A DNA stretch of 13,379 nt from Candidatus Aminicenantota bacterium (GTDB taxonomy: Bacteria; Acidobacteriota; Aminicenantia; Aminicenantales; UBA8522), in contig JAFGRZ010000010.1 in assembly GCA_016934895.1 (NCBI GenBank), positions 1 to 13,379 on the forward strand. Reading direction: 5' to 3'. Below the pieces are notes generated by a model, which was not told where the DNA came from, searched no databases, and saw only the letters and a list, made by a program, of their open reading frames with translations. Each line of letters opens with the position of its first letter. Positions within the stretch are counted from its first letter, which is position 1. This document shows, in pieces, positions 6,612 through 13,379 of the stretch. A program made the position numbers and the translations under genes.

Positions 6612-7580
6612 ATGAAAGGACCGGAAAAAGCCGTCAGTCTGAAAGGGAGGAATTTCCTCCTCAGGGTGGAGACTTCCGCCGAGGCGGCCGACTATGAGAA
6701 ATACGAAGCGATTCGAAACGAGATCTGGGGATTCCCGGAGGACTATTTGCCCGGCCCGCGCAATTTGATGTGCGAGAATTTCCTCCACGACGGCAGCGCG
6801 CTTTTTATCGCCGCTTACGCTGAGGGCCCGGGCGGAGAATTGAACGCCGATCCGAACCGGTTTGTCGGCTTCAGCTACGGGTTCGTCGGCCTCAAAACCA
6901 AGGATCTCGGGTTTCGTGACCCCTCCAACCTCCAGTTTTACTCGCAGTACACGGGCGTCAAACCGAACACCCGCGCGTTCGGTCTGGGCGTTGCCCTCAA
7001 GGAATTCCAGCGGGAGCAGGTCCTCGGCCTGTTCGGCATCGCCGCCATAACATGCACTTACGATCCGCTGACGGGAGTCAATGCTTGGCGAAACGTCCAT
7101 CATTTCGGGATGGACGTCCTGGAGTACAGGGTCTCGACATACGGGGAGTATGGCGGCTTGCTCAACCGTCTGGATGTCCCGAGCGACCGGTTCTTTATGT
7201 CCTGGGACCTGCGGCGGAAGCCTCGGGAAGAACGGCCCTATCGAGCGCCTGAGATCGCGCCCGGCCGCCTGGCTGTTGATGCGGAGGATGAGGAAGTGAA
7301 CGCCCGCAGCGGACGGAGGACGCTCGAGCGCGTCCGGCCGGCCAACCTCGAGATCGAGGCCGGCACGCTCCTCATCCGCATTCCGCGCGATTTCTATCTC
7401 CTGCTCCAGGAGACCGATGTCGAGATGCCGGAGGTCAGGAGCTTCCCTGTCGATTGGAGATTGGAGACGAGGCGGGCGTTCCAGGCGTACTTTGAAAGAG
7501 GATACCGCGTGGTTGATTTCTTCGTCACCCCGGAGGAGCCGATTCGAAATTTCTACGTTCTCAAAAAATCTGAGGAGTAA
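6612..7580 (+). CDS. GNAT-superfamily acetyltransferase (COG3375-like)
   Basis: A 322-residue cytosolic protein. The N-terminal 200 residues follow the GNAT fold as seen in the large COG3375 group: YEAIRNEIWGFPEDYLPG (about 31-48), RFVGFSYGFVG (83-93), the acetyl-CoA loop motif RAFGLG (121-126), then TYDPLTGVNAWRNVHHFGM (150-168) and a segment ending in LDVPSDRFFMSWDL (187-200). A C-terminal region of about 120 residues, beginning with a charged linker, is also usual in this group and ends in a small alpha/beta unit (about 253-318). The acceptor substrate is unknown. I chose ATG 6612, which has GAGG at 6598-6601 10 nt upstream; an in-frame GTG at 6588 lacks any SD. The next gene starts 19 nt after the stop, so they form an operon. 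Confidence 0.75.
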   Translation: MKGPEKAVSLKGRNFLLRVETSAEAADYEKYEAIRNEIWGFPEDYLPGPRNLMCENFLHDGSALFIAAYAEGPGGELNADPNRFVGFSYGFVGLKTKDLGFRDPSNLQFYSQYTGVKPNTRAFGLGVALKEFQREQVLGLFGIAAITCTYDPLTGVNAWRNVHHFGMDVLEYRVSTYGEYGGLLNRLDVPSDRFFMSWDLRRKPREERPYRAPEIAPGRLAVDAEDEEVNARSGRRTLERVRPANLEIEAGTLLIRIPRDFYLLLQETDVEMPEVRSFPVDWRLETRRAFQAYFERGYRVVDFFVTPEEPIRNFYVLKKSEE

Positions 7581-7599
7581 GGAAAGAAAGGAGACCGGA

Positions 7600-8121
7600 A
7601 TGGAAAAAATCAGCCAGGATGTCAAGACGCTGATCCAGGATGCCATCAGGCTGGAGATCAACGGGCAGGCCTTTTTCAACGAAGCGGCCGCCCTCACTCA
7701 GAACGAGCTCGGGAAAAAGATGTTCGTCCGGCTGGCCCAGGAAGAGGTCAAGCATCTGGAAACCTTCAGCCGCCTGTTCAGCCAGGTGATCGAATCGGAC
7801 GAATGGAAAAAACAGGTCCGGAGCGAGGAGATCAAGGGACCTTCTCCCGTGATCCAGGAACTCGCCGAGCGGATGAAGCGGGCCGAAGGAAAAAGCGAAG
7901 TCGAAGCGATCCGCATCGGGATGGAGCTCGAGCAGAAGGCCATCGATTTTTTCACCGGCTCCGCCTCCAAAATGGGCGATCCCAAGGCCAAGGAGATTTT
8001 CGAGAAGATCGCCGACGAGGAACGGTTCCATTACGACCTTCTCCAGGCCCAATACGATTCCGTGACCGGCTCGGGTTTCTGGCTGGACAGCGCCGAGTTC
8101 GTCATGGACGGCAAGTATTAG
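7600..8121 (+). CDS. Ferritin-like/rubrerythrin-type di-iron protein
   Basis: A 173-residue all-helical cytosolic protein of the ferritin-like superfamily, close to the erythrin domain of rubrerythrins, which reduce peroxide or oxidise iron at a di-iron site. Four helices carry the expected ligands: E19 in helix A (AIRLEINGQAFF), E49xxH52 in helix B (EEVKHLE), E109 or E111 in helix C (GMELEQKAIDFF) and E141xxH144 in helix D (ADEERFHYDLL). The C-terminal GSGFWLDSAEFVMDG tail is typical of short anaerobe members. There is no rubredoxin-like CxxC domain, so an external electron donor would be needed. AAAGGAG (7587-7593) lies 6 nt before the ATG. It follows the GNAT gene by 19 nt and stops 17 nt from the convergent fucP. 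A longer in-frame upstream reading from 7417 overlaps the GNAT gene and is not supported. Confidence 0.88.
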   Translation: MEKISQDVKTLIQDAIRLEINGQAFFNEAAALTQNELGKKMFVRLAQEEVKHLETFSRLFSQVIESDEWKKQVRSEEIKGPSPVIQELAERMKRAEGKSEVEAIRIGMELEQKAIDFFTGSASKMGDPKAKEIFEKIADEERFHYDLLQAQYDSVTGSGFWLDSAEFVMDGKY

Positions 8122-8138
8122 GAGGGATCCTCACTCTG

Positions 8139-9596
8139 TCAGCTTTGCCCCCAGGCCCCGGGGGCCGATAGTTTCCTCAATTGGTGTTTTCTGGCCACGA
8201 CAACGGCGTAGTATGTGATCACAACGAAGGCCAGAGCGGGCACCCAGTAGGCATAGATGATGCTGCCCGACTGGTCGGATACGATGCCCTGCAACTGTGT
8301 CAGGAAGGCCGCCCCGGCAATGGCCATGATCATGCCGGAACCGCCGATTTTGGTGTCCTCTCCCAATCCTTCAATTCCCAGTCCATAGATGGTGGGAAAC
8401 ATGAGCGACATGCAGAAGGATATGCCCATCAGGGCGTAAACGCCGAGAAAGCCCGTGCCGTAAATGGTGATCATACTCAGCACGACCGCAAGGATCCCGA
8501 GGCCGGAGAGCAGGTGTCGGGGCCTGATAAATCTCATCAGACCCGTGCAGACGAACCGGCCGATGACGAACAGGATCAATGACATGATATAATAGGTGGC
8601 TCCGGCCTGTTCGGCCGTTCGCGGGAGTAGAGGAGTGAGGCCGATCCATTCCACGAATTTATAAAAACCGGAAGCCACGGGCTCCAGGTTCCGCAATCTT
8701 GCGATGATCTCGGCGGTCGTGGGATTCGGGCCGATCTCAGCGATTACGGCATCCAATTTCATCTGCTGCATCACATAGCGGATGATGAAAGACCAGACCG
8801 CGATCTGAGCCCCCACATAGAAAAACTGGGCGATCACTCCCCAGACATAGTTGCTGTTTTTTCTCAACCGCCGGAATGTCCCCACAAAATCAAGCCGTTT
8901 GTCGTCCTCTTTCAACGGGGGCATCCGGGTCAACCATATGGCCGTCAGCAGCGCGACCATGACGATCCCGATGATCATATAGGTGAAGGTCAGGGTCCTC
9001 AGTTCCTGGCCCTGGATCCTGACCAGTTCATTGGGGGTCAGAGCGGCCCGCTGGGTGGCGGTCATGGTGCTGAGCTTCGACAGGATGAAGACCTGGCTGA
9101 TGACGACGCCGGAGATGGCGCCGAAGGGGTTGAACGACTGGGCGAAGTTCAGGCGCTGGGTGGCGGTCGATTCCGGTCCGATAGCGCACACGTAGGAATT
9201 GGCGGACGTTTCCAGAATGGACAGCCCGGCAAAGAGCATGACGATGGCCAGGAGGTACATCACGAATCCGAATTGCGTGCTTCCCCGCGAAATGAGCATG
9301 GCGGGATAAAAGAGGAATGTGCCCGTGGCATACATGCCCAGCCCGAGCAAGACCCCCGATTTATAAGTGGTTCGCTTGATGAACAGGGCCCCGGGAATGG
9401 CGAAACACCCGTAACCGAGCAAATAACACGCCACCTGGATCCACGCGGTCTTTGTGTCTGAAAGGCTCATGATCCTCTTGAAGGCGGCCAGCATGGTGTC
9501 CGTCAGGTTGTTCGGTATCGCCCAGGCGAAAAAGAGGGAGCAAAGCAGGATAAATGGGAAGACAATGCCTTTGGGAATGATGCGGTGGTTTTCCAT
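8139..9596 (-). CDS. fucP: FucP-type MFS sugar:proton symporter
   Basis: A 485-residue inner-membrane transporter with about 12 hydrophobic helices, strongly like the E. coli L-fucose:H+ symporter. Residues aligned with the E. coli functional set are kept: N30 and D33 in PNNLTD (N43/D46), E129 in LETSANSY (E135), and Q153 and N156 in LNFAQSFN (Q159/N162). AQFFYVGAQIAVWSFIIRY and FPTIYGLGIEGLGEDTKIG also match. Between helices 7 and 8 there is an insert of roughly 45 residues relative to E. coli, with charged, soluble character. The start ATG 9596 has a weak SD (GGCAGG, 7 nt). An in-frame ATG at 9653 would lie upstream of the predicted transcription start and is rejected. Fucose is the default substrate, but relatives carry other hexoses, and no catabolic genes adjoin. 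Confidence 0.9.
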   Translation of the reverse strand: MENHRIIPKGIVFPFILLCSLFFAWAIPNNLTDTMLAAFKRIMSLSDTKTAWIQVACYLLGYGCFAIPGALFIKRTTYKSGVLLGLGMYATGTFLFYPAMLISRGSTQFGFVMYLLAIVMLFAGLSILETSANSYVCAIGPESTATQRLNFAQSFNPFGAISGVVISQVFILSKLSTMTATQRAALTPNELVRIQGQELRTLTFTYMIIGIVMVALLTAIWLTRMPPLKEDDKRLDFVGTFRRLRKNSNYVWGVIAQFFYVGAQIAVWSFIIRYVMQQMKLDAVIAEIGPNPTTAEIIARLRNLEPVASGFYKFVEWIGLTPLLPRTAEQAGATYYIMSLILFVIGRFVCTGLMRFIRPRHLLSGLGILAVVLSMITIYGTGFLGVYALMGISFCMSLMFPTIYGLGIEGLGEDTKIGGSGMIMAIAGAAFLTQLQGIVSDQSGSIIYAYWVPALAFVVITYYAVVVARKHQLRKLSAPGAWGQS

Positions 9597-9629
9597 GTTG
9601 TTACCTGCCAATTTCACTTGAGAAACATA

Positions 9630-9651
9630 GCCGATAAGTATAAGCATCGGC
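9630..9651. promoter_or_regulatory. Palindromic operator candidate over the fucP -10
   Basis: GCCGAT (9630-9635) and ATCGGC (9646-9651) form a perfect 6-bp inverted repeat with a 10-nt spacer that contains the fucP -10 box. A second, wider inverted repeat, CACTTGA (9615-9621) with TCAAGTG (9662-9668), brackets the core promoter and overlaps the -35. The position fits a repressor responding to the imported sugar, which is inference; no regulator gene is in the window. Confidence 0.45.
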
Positions 9652-9666
9652 ATGAAAAAATGTCAA
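9637..9666 (-). promoter_or_regulatory. Strong sigma-70-type promoter of fucP
   Basis: On the minus strand a perfect TTGACA (9661-9666) and TATACT (9637-9642, 5 of 6) are 18 nt apart. Transcription would start near 9630, about 34 nt before the fucP ATG. Confidence 0.65.
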
Positions 9667-9668
9667 GT

Positions 9669-9888
9669 GCACAAACCTTTGTTTCAACGCAATATGAATC
9701 TGTCCTGTTTTCCATTTCTCCTTTTTTCTTTCTTGGCCTTGTCCGCTTCGGCCTTGAGGGGAATGATGAAGATAGCCGTGATGTTTGCCGGTAAGCTCCA
9801 GTTGAATGGAGCGGACTTTCTTATCGGACTTTTTGAGACGGGGAGGGATTGAATGAAGAGAGAAGTACGAGAGCCAGTCAACGCGAAC
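9669..9888. other. Gene-free spacer between fucP control region and the terminator hairpin
   Basis: About 220 bp with no gene that I can support. Short open frames exist on both strands (9652-9852 plus, 9684-9914 minus), but neither has a ribosome binding site or a recognisable domain. The stretch could be the decayed remains of a gene. Confidence 0.4.
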
Positions 9889-9926
9889 AAAAAGGGGACG
9901 CCCCCTTTGGGCAAGGGTGTCCCCTT
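9889..9926 (-). terminator. Rho-independent terminator (REP-like hairpin) after the Asp-box protein gene
   Basis: Read on the minus strand, a 12-bp GC-rich stem (9915-9926 with 9892-9903, one G-T pair, 11-nt loop) is followed by TTTTT (9893-9889), 20 nt past the stop codon. This is a good intrinsic terminator. A further GCGTCCCC at 9932-9939 can pair instead with 9894-9901, giving an alternative stem. Its GGGGAC core is shared with the repeat at the left end of the window, so it may also be a REP-type element that serves as terminator. Confidence 0.65.
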
Positions 9927-9945
9927 AGGGAGCGTCCCCAGAGTG

Positions 9946-12900
9946 TTAATCGAGTTTCAAAGGCGGAGATGCAGGAAACAGAGTGTATTCCGCCTCCTTG
10001 AGCATTTTCTTGAAGGCCTCGACATCCGTCTCGAAAAAGGCGTTGAACCGGCCGATGAACTCTTCGGCCTTTGCTCTCGCTTTGTCGTACCGGACTTGAG
10101 CGGCCTGGGTAATCGGCACGTATCCGGCGCCCGTCATACCCCGGACGGCGCCCATCACCCGGCTCTGCAGGCCGGCCGAGCGATCGGCGATCCCCTGCTT
10201 GGGGGGAGTCGGGCTCAGAGCCTCAGTCAGCTCATGCCGCTTCTTCTCGAGCGCGTCCGCCGCTTTTCGAATATCGCCCGCCTTAGGATCCCGGCTCATC
10301 CGCAGGCTGTCCTTTACGGTTTGGAGCGAACGCTGGGTCTGTTGCAGCCGGCGGTTCGCCTGCGTGACGACACGGCTCAGGGCCTGGGCCTGCTTTGCCT
10401 TTTCATAGTTGGCCGTGAGAGTCTCGATATCGACCTCTATGCGAGGGTCTGTCTTGACCTCGAATTTTTGGCTGATCTCTTGGCCTTCGTATTGGACCTT
10501 GGCCGTGTATTGGCCGGGCAGAGCCATCACGCCCGCGCTGCGGCCGAAGAACATCGCGGCCGCGCTTTCTCCTGCTCGCTGTTCCTGTTCCTCTTCAGTC
10601 CGCCGTTCGGCCTCACGAAGATTCCAGAAGACGCGGTTGACACCTTTTTCATCGGGGCCTTTGAGTTCGCTGATGAATCGGCCCTGGGCGTCGAGGATGG
10701 TGATGGTCACCCGGCCGCGGCTCGGTCCCATCATCTGCATCATGCGGGCAGACATCTGTCCCCCCATGCGGGCCCTCATGGCGGCCATCTCCGGGCTCTC
10801 CGCCGGCGGCTCGGTCTCTTCGCCGGGTTTCTTTTCGCTGGGGATCAAACAGTAACTGATGCAGGCGCCGGTCTGCTTGTTGTCGCCGGAAAACGCCGTG
10901 TCTCCCGGGCTCAGGTAATGGCTCATCCGGCCCTGCTCGAAGGCGATGGCATCGGGGACGGAAAACACATGGAGTTTCTTCTTGGTCATTTCATCCGAGA
11001 TCTCGCGAAGCGGAGTGATATCGTCAACGACATAGAGGGAGCGTCCGTGCGTGGCGATGATGAGGTCGTTCTCGCGCGGGTGAACGGCCAGGTCGTAAAC
11101 CGGGCAGGTGGGGAGCCCATGGATCCACTTCATCCAGCCGCTTCCGCCGTTGAGGCTCACGAACAGTCCGAATTCGGTCCCGACGAAAAGCAGGTTTCTG
11201 TTGACCGTGTCCTCTTTGACCACAAAACAATAGCCGTCGATCTGGGGTGTCGCCAGGCTCTTCCAGGTTTTGCCGTAATCGCGTGTGACGAACACATAGG
11301 GGGCGAAATTCGACCGCATGTGGTCCTCGAATACGACGTAAGCCGTCGCCTCGTCGAAATGCGACGGCTCGATGTGCGGAACGGCCGCTCCCGCCGGGAC
11401 GAGGGGCTTATTTCCCGAAGTCAGCGCCGCGGAGACGAGCTCCCAGGTCTTTCCGGCGTCCCGAGTGAGCTGGACATTCCCGTCGTCCGTTCCCACCCAG
11501 ATCATTCCCTCCTTGAGCGGGCTGGGGGCGATGCTGAGCATCGTGCAATAGTTCTCGGCGTTGGTGACGTCGAGGGTCAGCCCGCCGCTCTCGGCCTGTT
11601 TCTGCTTCTCCGGATCGTTGGTCGTCAGGTCGGGGCTGATGATCTCCCAGGTGAGACCCTTGTCGGGACTGCGGTGGAGAAACTGGCTGCCGAGATAAAT
11701 GGTCGCCGGCTTGAACGGATCGGCCGCAAAGCCGGCGTTCCAGTCGTAGCGGTGCTTGACATCCGACTCGGTCGGCATGATCGCCCGGCTCGTGCCCTTC
11801 GAGACATCGAAATAATACAGGTTCCCGCCCTGGGACATGCCGTAGCCGCAGTTTGGATTTTCGGGGTCCACGGCCGCGTCGAAGCCGTCGCCCCCGCCCA
11901 CGCTGATCCAGTCGTAGTTGCCCAGGGAGCGGCCGCGGAGCGTGTAGGCGGGGCCCCGCCATGTCCCGTTGTCCTGGAGTCCGCCGTAGATGTTATAAGG
12001 AAATTCCAGGTCGTAATTGACATGGTAGAACTGGCCGACCGGAAGGTTCGTGACGAAGCGCCAGTTTTGGCCGCGGTTGAAACTGATGACGACGCCGCCG
12101 TCGTTCCCGACGACCAGACGCTCGCCGTCCGGGCCGATCCACATGGCGTGAAAGTCGGAATGGGCCTGGCCGAAGCTGGTCAGGGGCCGGAACGTTTTCC
12201 CGCCGTCCTCGCTCACCGACATTTGTGAAGCAAGCATATAGAGCGTGTTCTCGTTCCGCGGGTTCACGAAAATGCGGCTGTAATAGAAGGGGCGGTTGTG
12301 GATGTTGTCGGCGCTGTTCACGACCTGCCAGTTCCACCCGCCGTCTTCCGAGCGCAGGACGACGCTCTTTTTGGCCTCGACCAGGGCGTAAACGATCTTG
12401 GGACGGTGGGGCGCAAAAACCAGGCCGCAGCGGCCGAGGTCGCCCGACGGCAGGCCGTTTTTCTCGGTCAGCCTGTCCCATTTTTCGCCGCCGTCCGAGG
12501 TGATGTAGATTCCGCTTCCGGGCCCGCCGGAGACGAAGAACCACGGCCAGCGCCGGTGCTCCCACATGGCCACCAGAATTTTGTTAGGATTGGTTGGATC
12601 CATGGTCATGTCGGCGGCGCCGGTTTTCTCGTTGACATAAAGAATCTTCTTCCAGGTTTTGCCGCCGTCGACGGTTTTGAATACGCCGCGCTCGACGCTG
12701 TCACCCCAGGTCGCGCCGAGGGCGGCGACGAAGACCACATCCGGATCGTCGGGGTGGATCAGGACTTTGGCGATTTTTTCCGTCTTTTCCAGGCCCATCA
12801 GTTTCCATGTCTTCCCGGCGTCGAGGCTGAGGTAGATGCCCCGGCCGACGCTCACCGAGTTGCGGGGCTTCGACTCGCCGGTCCCGACCCAGATGATGTT

Positions 12901-13212
12901 CGGATTTTTCTGATAAACGGCGATGGATCCGATCGAGGCCACCGGCTGATCGTCGAATATCGGCGTCCATGTCGTTCCGGCGTCGGTCGATTTCCAGACG
13001 CCGCCGGCCGCAGCGCCGACATAGAGGACGTCGGGATCGACATCGACGCCTTCGACGGCCGCGATCCGGCCGCTCATGTTGGCCGGTCCGATCGACCGCG
13101 CCTTCAACCCGGCGAACACGTCCGGATTGATCTGGGCGGAAACCGAAGACGCGGCCACGATAATGAAACCACAGACAAATACCCATCGTTTGTTTTGTTT
13201 AAAGAACTTCAT
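9946..13212 (-). CDS. Large secreted Asp-box beta-propeller protein (VPS10/sortilin-like, BNR-repeat)
   Basis: A 1088-residue exported protein. MKFFKQNKRW and a hydrophobic core end in VSA|Q near residue 26, a Sec signal peptide. Eleven Asp-box motifs of the S-x-D-x-G-x-T-W type occur at about 75, 129, 180, 238, 288, 334, 377, 515, 583, 643 and 686, spaced as blades of one or two beta-propellers like the VPS10 domain of sortilin and xyloglucanase-type GH74 proteins. HGRSLYVVDDITPLREI (722-738) closes the propeller. A beta domain follows (about 834-920) and then a helical, Gln/Lys-rich C terminus (930-1085). A Pro/Glu stretch and a Met-rich stretch (8 Met in 809-828) interrupt the beta domain. 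No catalytic residues can be assigned; peptide or glycan binding is likely. AAGGAGG (13217-13223) sets the start at 13212; the upstream ATG at 13260 would spoil the signal peptide. Confidence 0.85.
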   Translation of the reverse strand: MKFFKQNKRWVFVCGFIIVAASSVSAQINPDVFAGLKARSIGPANMSGRIAAVEGVDVDPDVLYVGAAAGGVWKSTDAGTTWTPIFDDQPVASIGSIAVYQKNPNIIWVGTGESKPRNSVSVGRGIYLSLDAGKTWKLMGLEKTEKIAKVLIHPDDPDVVFVAALGATWGDSVERGVFKTVDGGKTWKKILYVNEKTGAADMTMDPTNPNKILVAMWEHRRWPWFFVSGGPGSGIYITSDGGEKWDRLTEKNGLPSGDLGRCGLVFAPHRPKIVYALVEAKKSVVLRSEDGGWNWQVVNSADNIHNRPFYYSRIFVNPRNENTLYMLASQMSVSEDGGKTFRPLTSFGQAHSDFHAMWIGPDGERLVVGNDGGVVISFNRGQNWRFVTNLPVGQFYHVNYDLEFPYNIYGGLQDNGTWRGPAYTLRGRSLGNYDWISVGGGDGFDAAVDPENPNCGYGMSQGGNLYYFDVSKGTSRAIMPTESDVKHRYDWNAGFAADPFKPATIYLGSQFLHRSPDKGLTWEIISPDLTTNDPEKQKQAESGGLTLDVTNAENYCTMLSIAPSPLKEGMIWVGTDDGNVQLTRDAGKTWELVSAALTSGNKPLVPAGAAVPHIEPSHFDEATAYVVFEDHMRSNFAPYVFVTRDYGKTWKSLATPQIDGYCFVVKEDTVNRNLLFVGTEFGLFVSLNGGSGWMKWIHGLPTCPVYDLAVHPRENDLIIATHGRSLYVVDDITPLREISDEMTKKKLHVFSVPDAIAFEQGRMSHYLSPGDTAFSGDNKQTGACISYCLIPSEKKPGEETEPPAESPEMAAMRARMGGQMSARMMQMMGPSRGRVTITILDAQGRFISELKGPDEKGVNRVFWNLREAERRTEEEQEQRAGESAAAMFFGRSAGVMALPGQYTAKVQYEGQEISQKFEVKTDPRIEVDIETLTANYEKAKQAQALSRVVTQANRRLQQTQRSLQTVKDSLRMSRDPKAGDIRKAADALEKKRHELTEALSPTPPKQGIADRSAGLQSRVMGAVRGMTGAGYVPITQAAQVRYDKARAKAEEFIGRFNAFFETDVEAFKKMLKEAEYTLFPASPPLKLD

Positions 13213-13284
13213 ACATCCTCCTTTTTCAGGGAGATTTCTAAGAGGGCGGACTCCATCCATTCCGTTCTTCTGGACGCCATCATG

Positions 13285-13313
13285 TTTATATTTCTTCCGT
13301 GAATTTTTGTCAA
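13285..13313 (-). promoter_or_regulatory. Near-consensus promoter of the Asp-box protein gene
   Basis: The minus strand has a perfect TTGACA (13308-13313), a 17-nt spacer and TATAAA (13285-13290, 5 of 6). Transcription would start near 13278, giving a leader of about 66 nt. It begins 8 nt after the stop of the preceding gene, so no terminator fits between them and readthrough may add to expression. Confidence 0.7.
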
Positions 13314-13320
13314 AACACGC

Positions 13321-13379
13321 TTAAGCGGCTTTCTTCCGGCGCAGGTAAAGCAGGGCCGCCAGGACGATCAGGAAGTTGA
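13321..13379 (-). CDS. C-terminal end of a membrane-anchored protein (partial, cut by window edge)
   Basis: The minus-strand frame that ends at the TAA 13321-13323 is open to the window edge and encodes NFLIVLAALLYLRRKKAA. A hydrophobic helix followed by an RRKK tail is the usual form of a last membrane segment with its positive end in the cytoplasm, or of a C-terminal sorting anchor. Only about 18 residues are visible, so the family cannot be named. The lack of in-frame stops over so few codons is weak support by itself; the hydrophobic-plus-basic pattern is the main evidence. Confidence 0.5.
   Translation of the reverse strand, partial: NFLIVLAALLYLRRKKAA

Noticed and set aside
6567..7697. 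376-codon minus-strand frame opposite the GNAT gene
   Set aside because: No SD or domain; it runs through the promoter gap and into the start of the next gene, while the plus strand carries the GNAT motifs.
8122..8132. Small hairpin GAGG-GAT-CCTC between the di-iron gene and fucP as a bidirectional terminator
   Set aside because: Only four base pairs with a three-base loop and no T-run on either strand.
9652..9914. Two short frames (plus 9652-9852, minus 9684-9914) in the spacer before fucP
   Set aside because: No SD, no domain. The plus frame starts inside the fucP promoter region and the minus frame starts inside the terminator hairpin.
9853..12228. 791-codon open frame on the plus strand opposite the Asp-box protein gene
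   Set aside because: It is antisense to a gene with signal peptide, SD, promoter and eleven Asp-box motifs. Its translation has no domain and is rich in Arg, Ala, Asp and Gly as expected from the reverse of GC-rich codons.
1..13379. Search for CRISPR arrays, tRNA genes, phage or toxin-antitoxin genes
   Set aside because: No regularly spaced direct repeats, no cloverleaf with a GTTCRA arm that I could find, and no matching protein families. The only repeats are the opposed GGGGAC elements.

Overview
The window comes from a GC-rich, Gram-negative-type bacterium. Most genes have a strong GGAGG-like ribosome binding site, and several are preceded by recognisable sigma-70-type promoters (TTGACA/TATAAT-like boxes 17-19 nt apart). 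Exported proteins carry Sec or lipoprotein signals. The gene mix (a large secreted VPS10/sortilin-like Asp-box protein, a secreted CehA-type PHP hydrolase, a FucP-type sugar symporter, a ferritin-like di-iron protein) would fit an Acidobacteriota- or Aminicenantes-like anaerobic heterotroph. That placement is inference from gene content only; no rRNA or marker gene is present.

Layout. Positions 1-296 hold a dense inverted-repeat element built from four copies of an AGTTATGGGGAC motif, then a promoter. Next come an OsmC-like thiol protein (+) and, convergent to it with a 3-nt gap, an SppA-type protease with a lipoprotein signal (-). Divergent from sppA, with its own promoter, is a four-helix membrane protein (+) whose cytoplasmic part looks like an HD-GYP domain that has lost its metal and GYP residues. 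A two-gene minus-strand operon follows: a secreted CehA/McbA-family PHP metallohydrolase, then a diacylglycerol-kinase-family lipid kinase. Divergent from it is a plus-strand pair: a COG3375-type GNAT acetyltransferase and a ferritin-like/rubrerythrin-type di-iron protein. The rest is on the minus strand: a FucP-type MFS sugar symporter with a strong promoter covered by a palindrome, a terminator/REP-like hairpin, a very large secreted Asp-box (VPS10/sortilin-like) propeller protein with its own near-consensus promoter, and the last codons of a membrane-anchored protein cut by the window edge.

How the genes fit together. The window reads as several short, independently promoted units rather than one pathway. 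The OsmC-like and ferritin-like proteins suggest peroxide defence. SppA, the PHP hydrolase, the lipid kinase and the Asp-box protein act at or beyond the cell envelope. FucP brings in a deoxy- or related sugar, but no catabolic genes for it lie here. I see no phage, CRISPR, toxin-antitoxin or secretion cluster. The least ordinary items are the REP-like repeat at the left end, the apparently dead HD-GYP receptor, the lipoprotein form of SppA, and the palindrome over the fucP promoter. I do not see convincing evidence for a wholly new multi-gene system.
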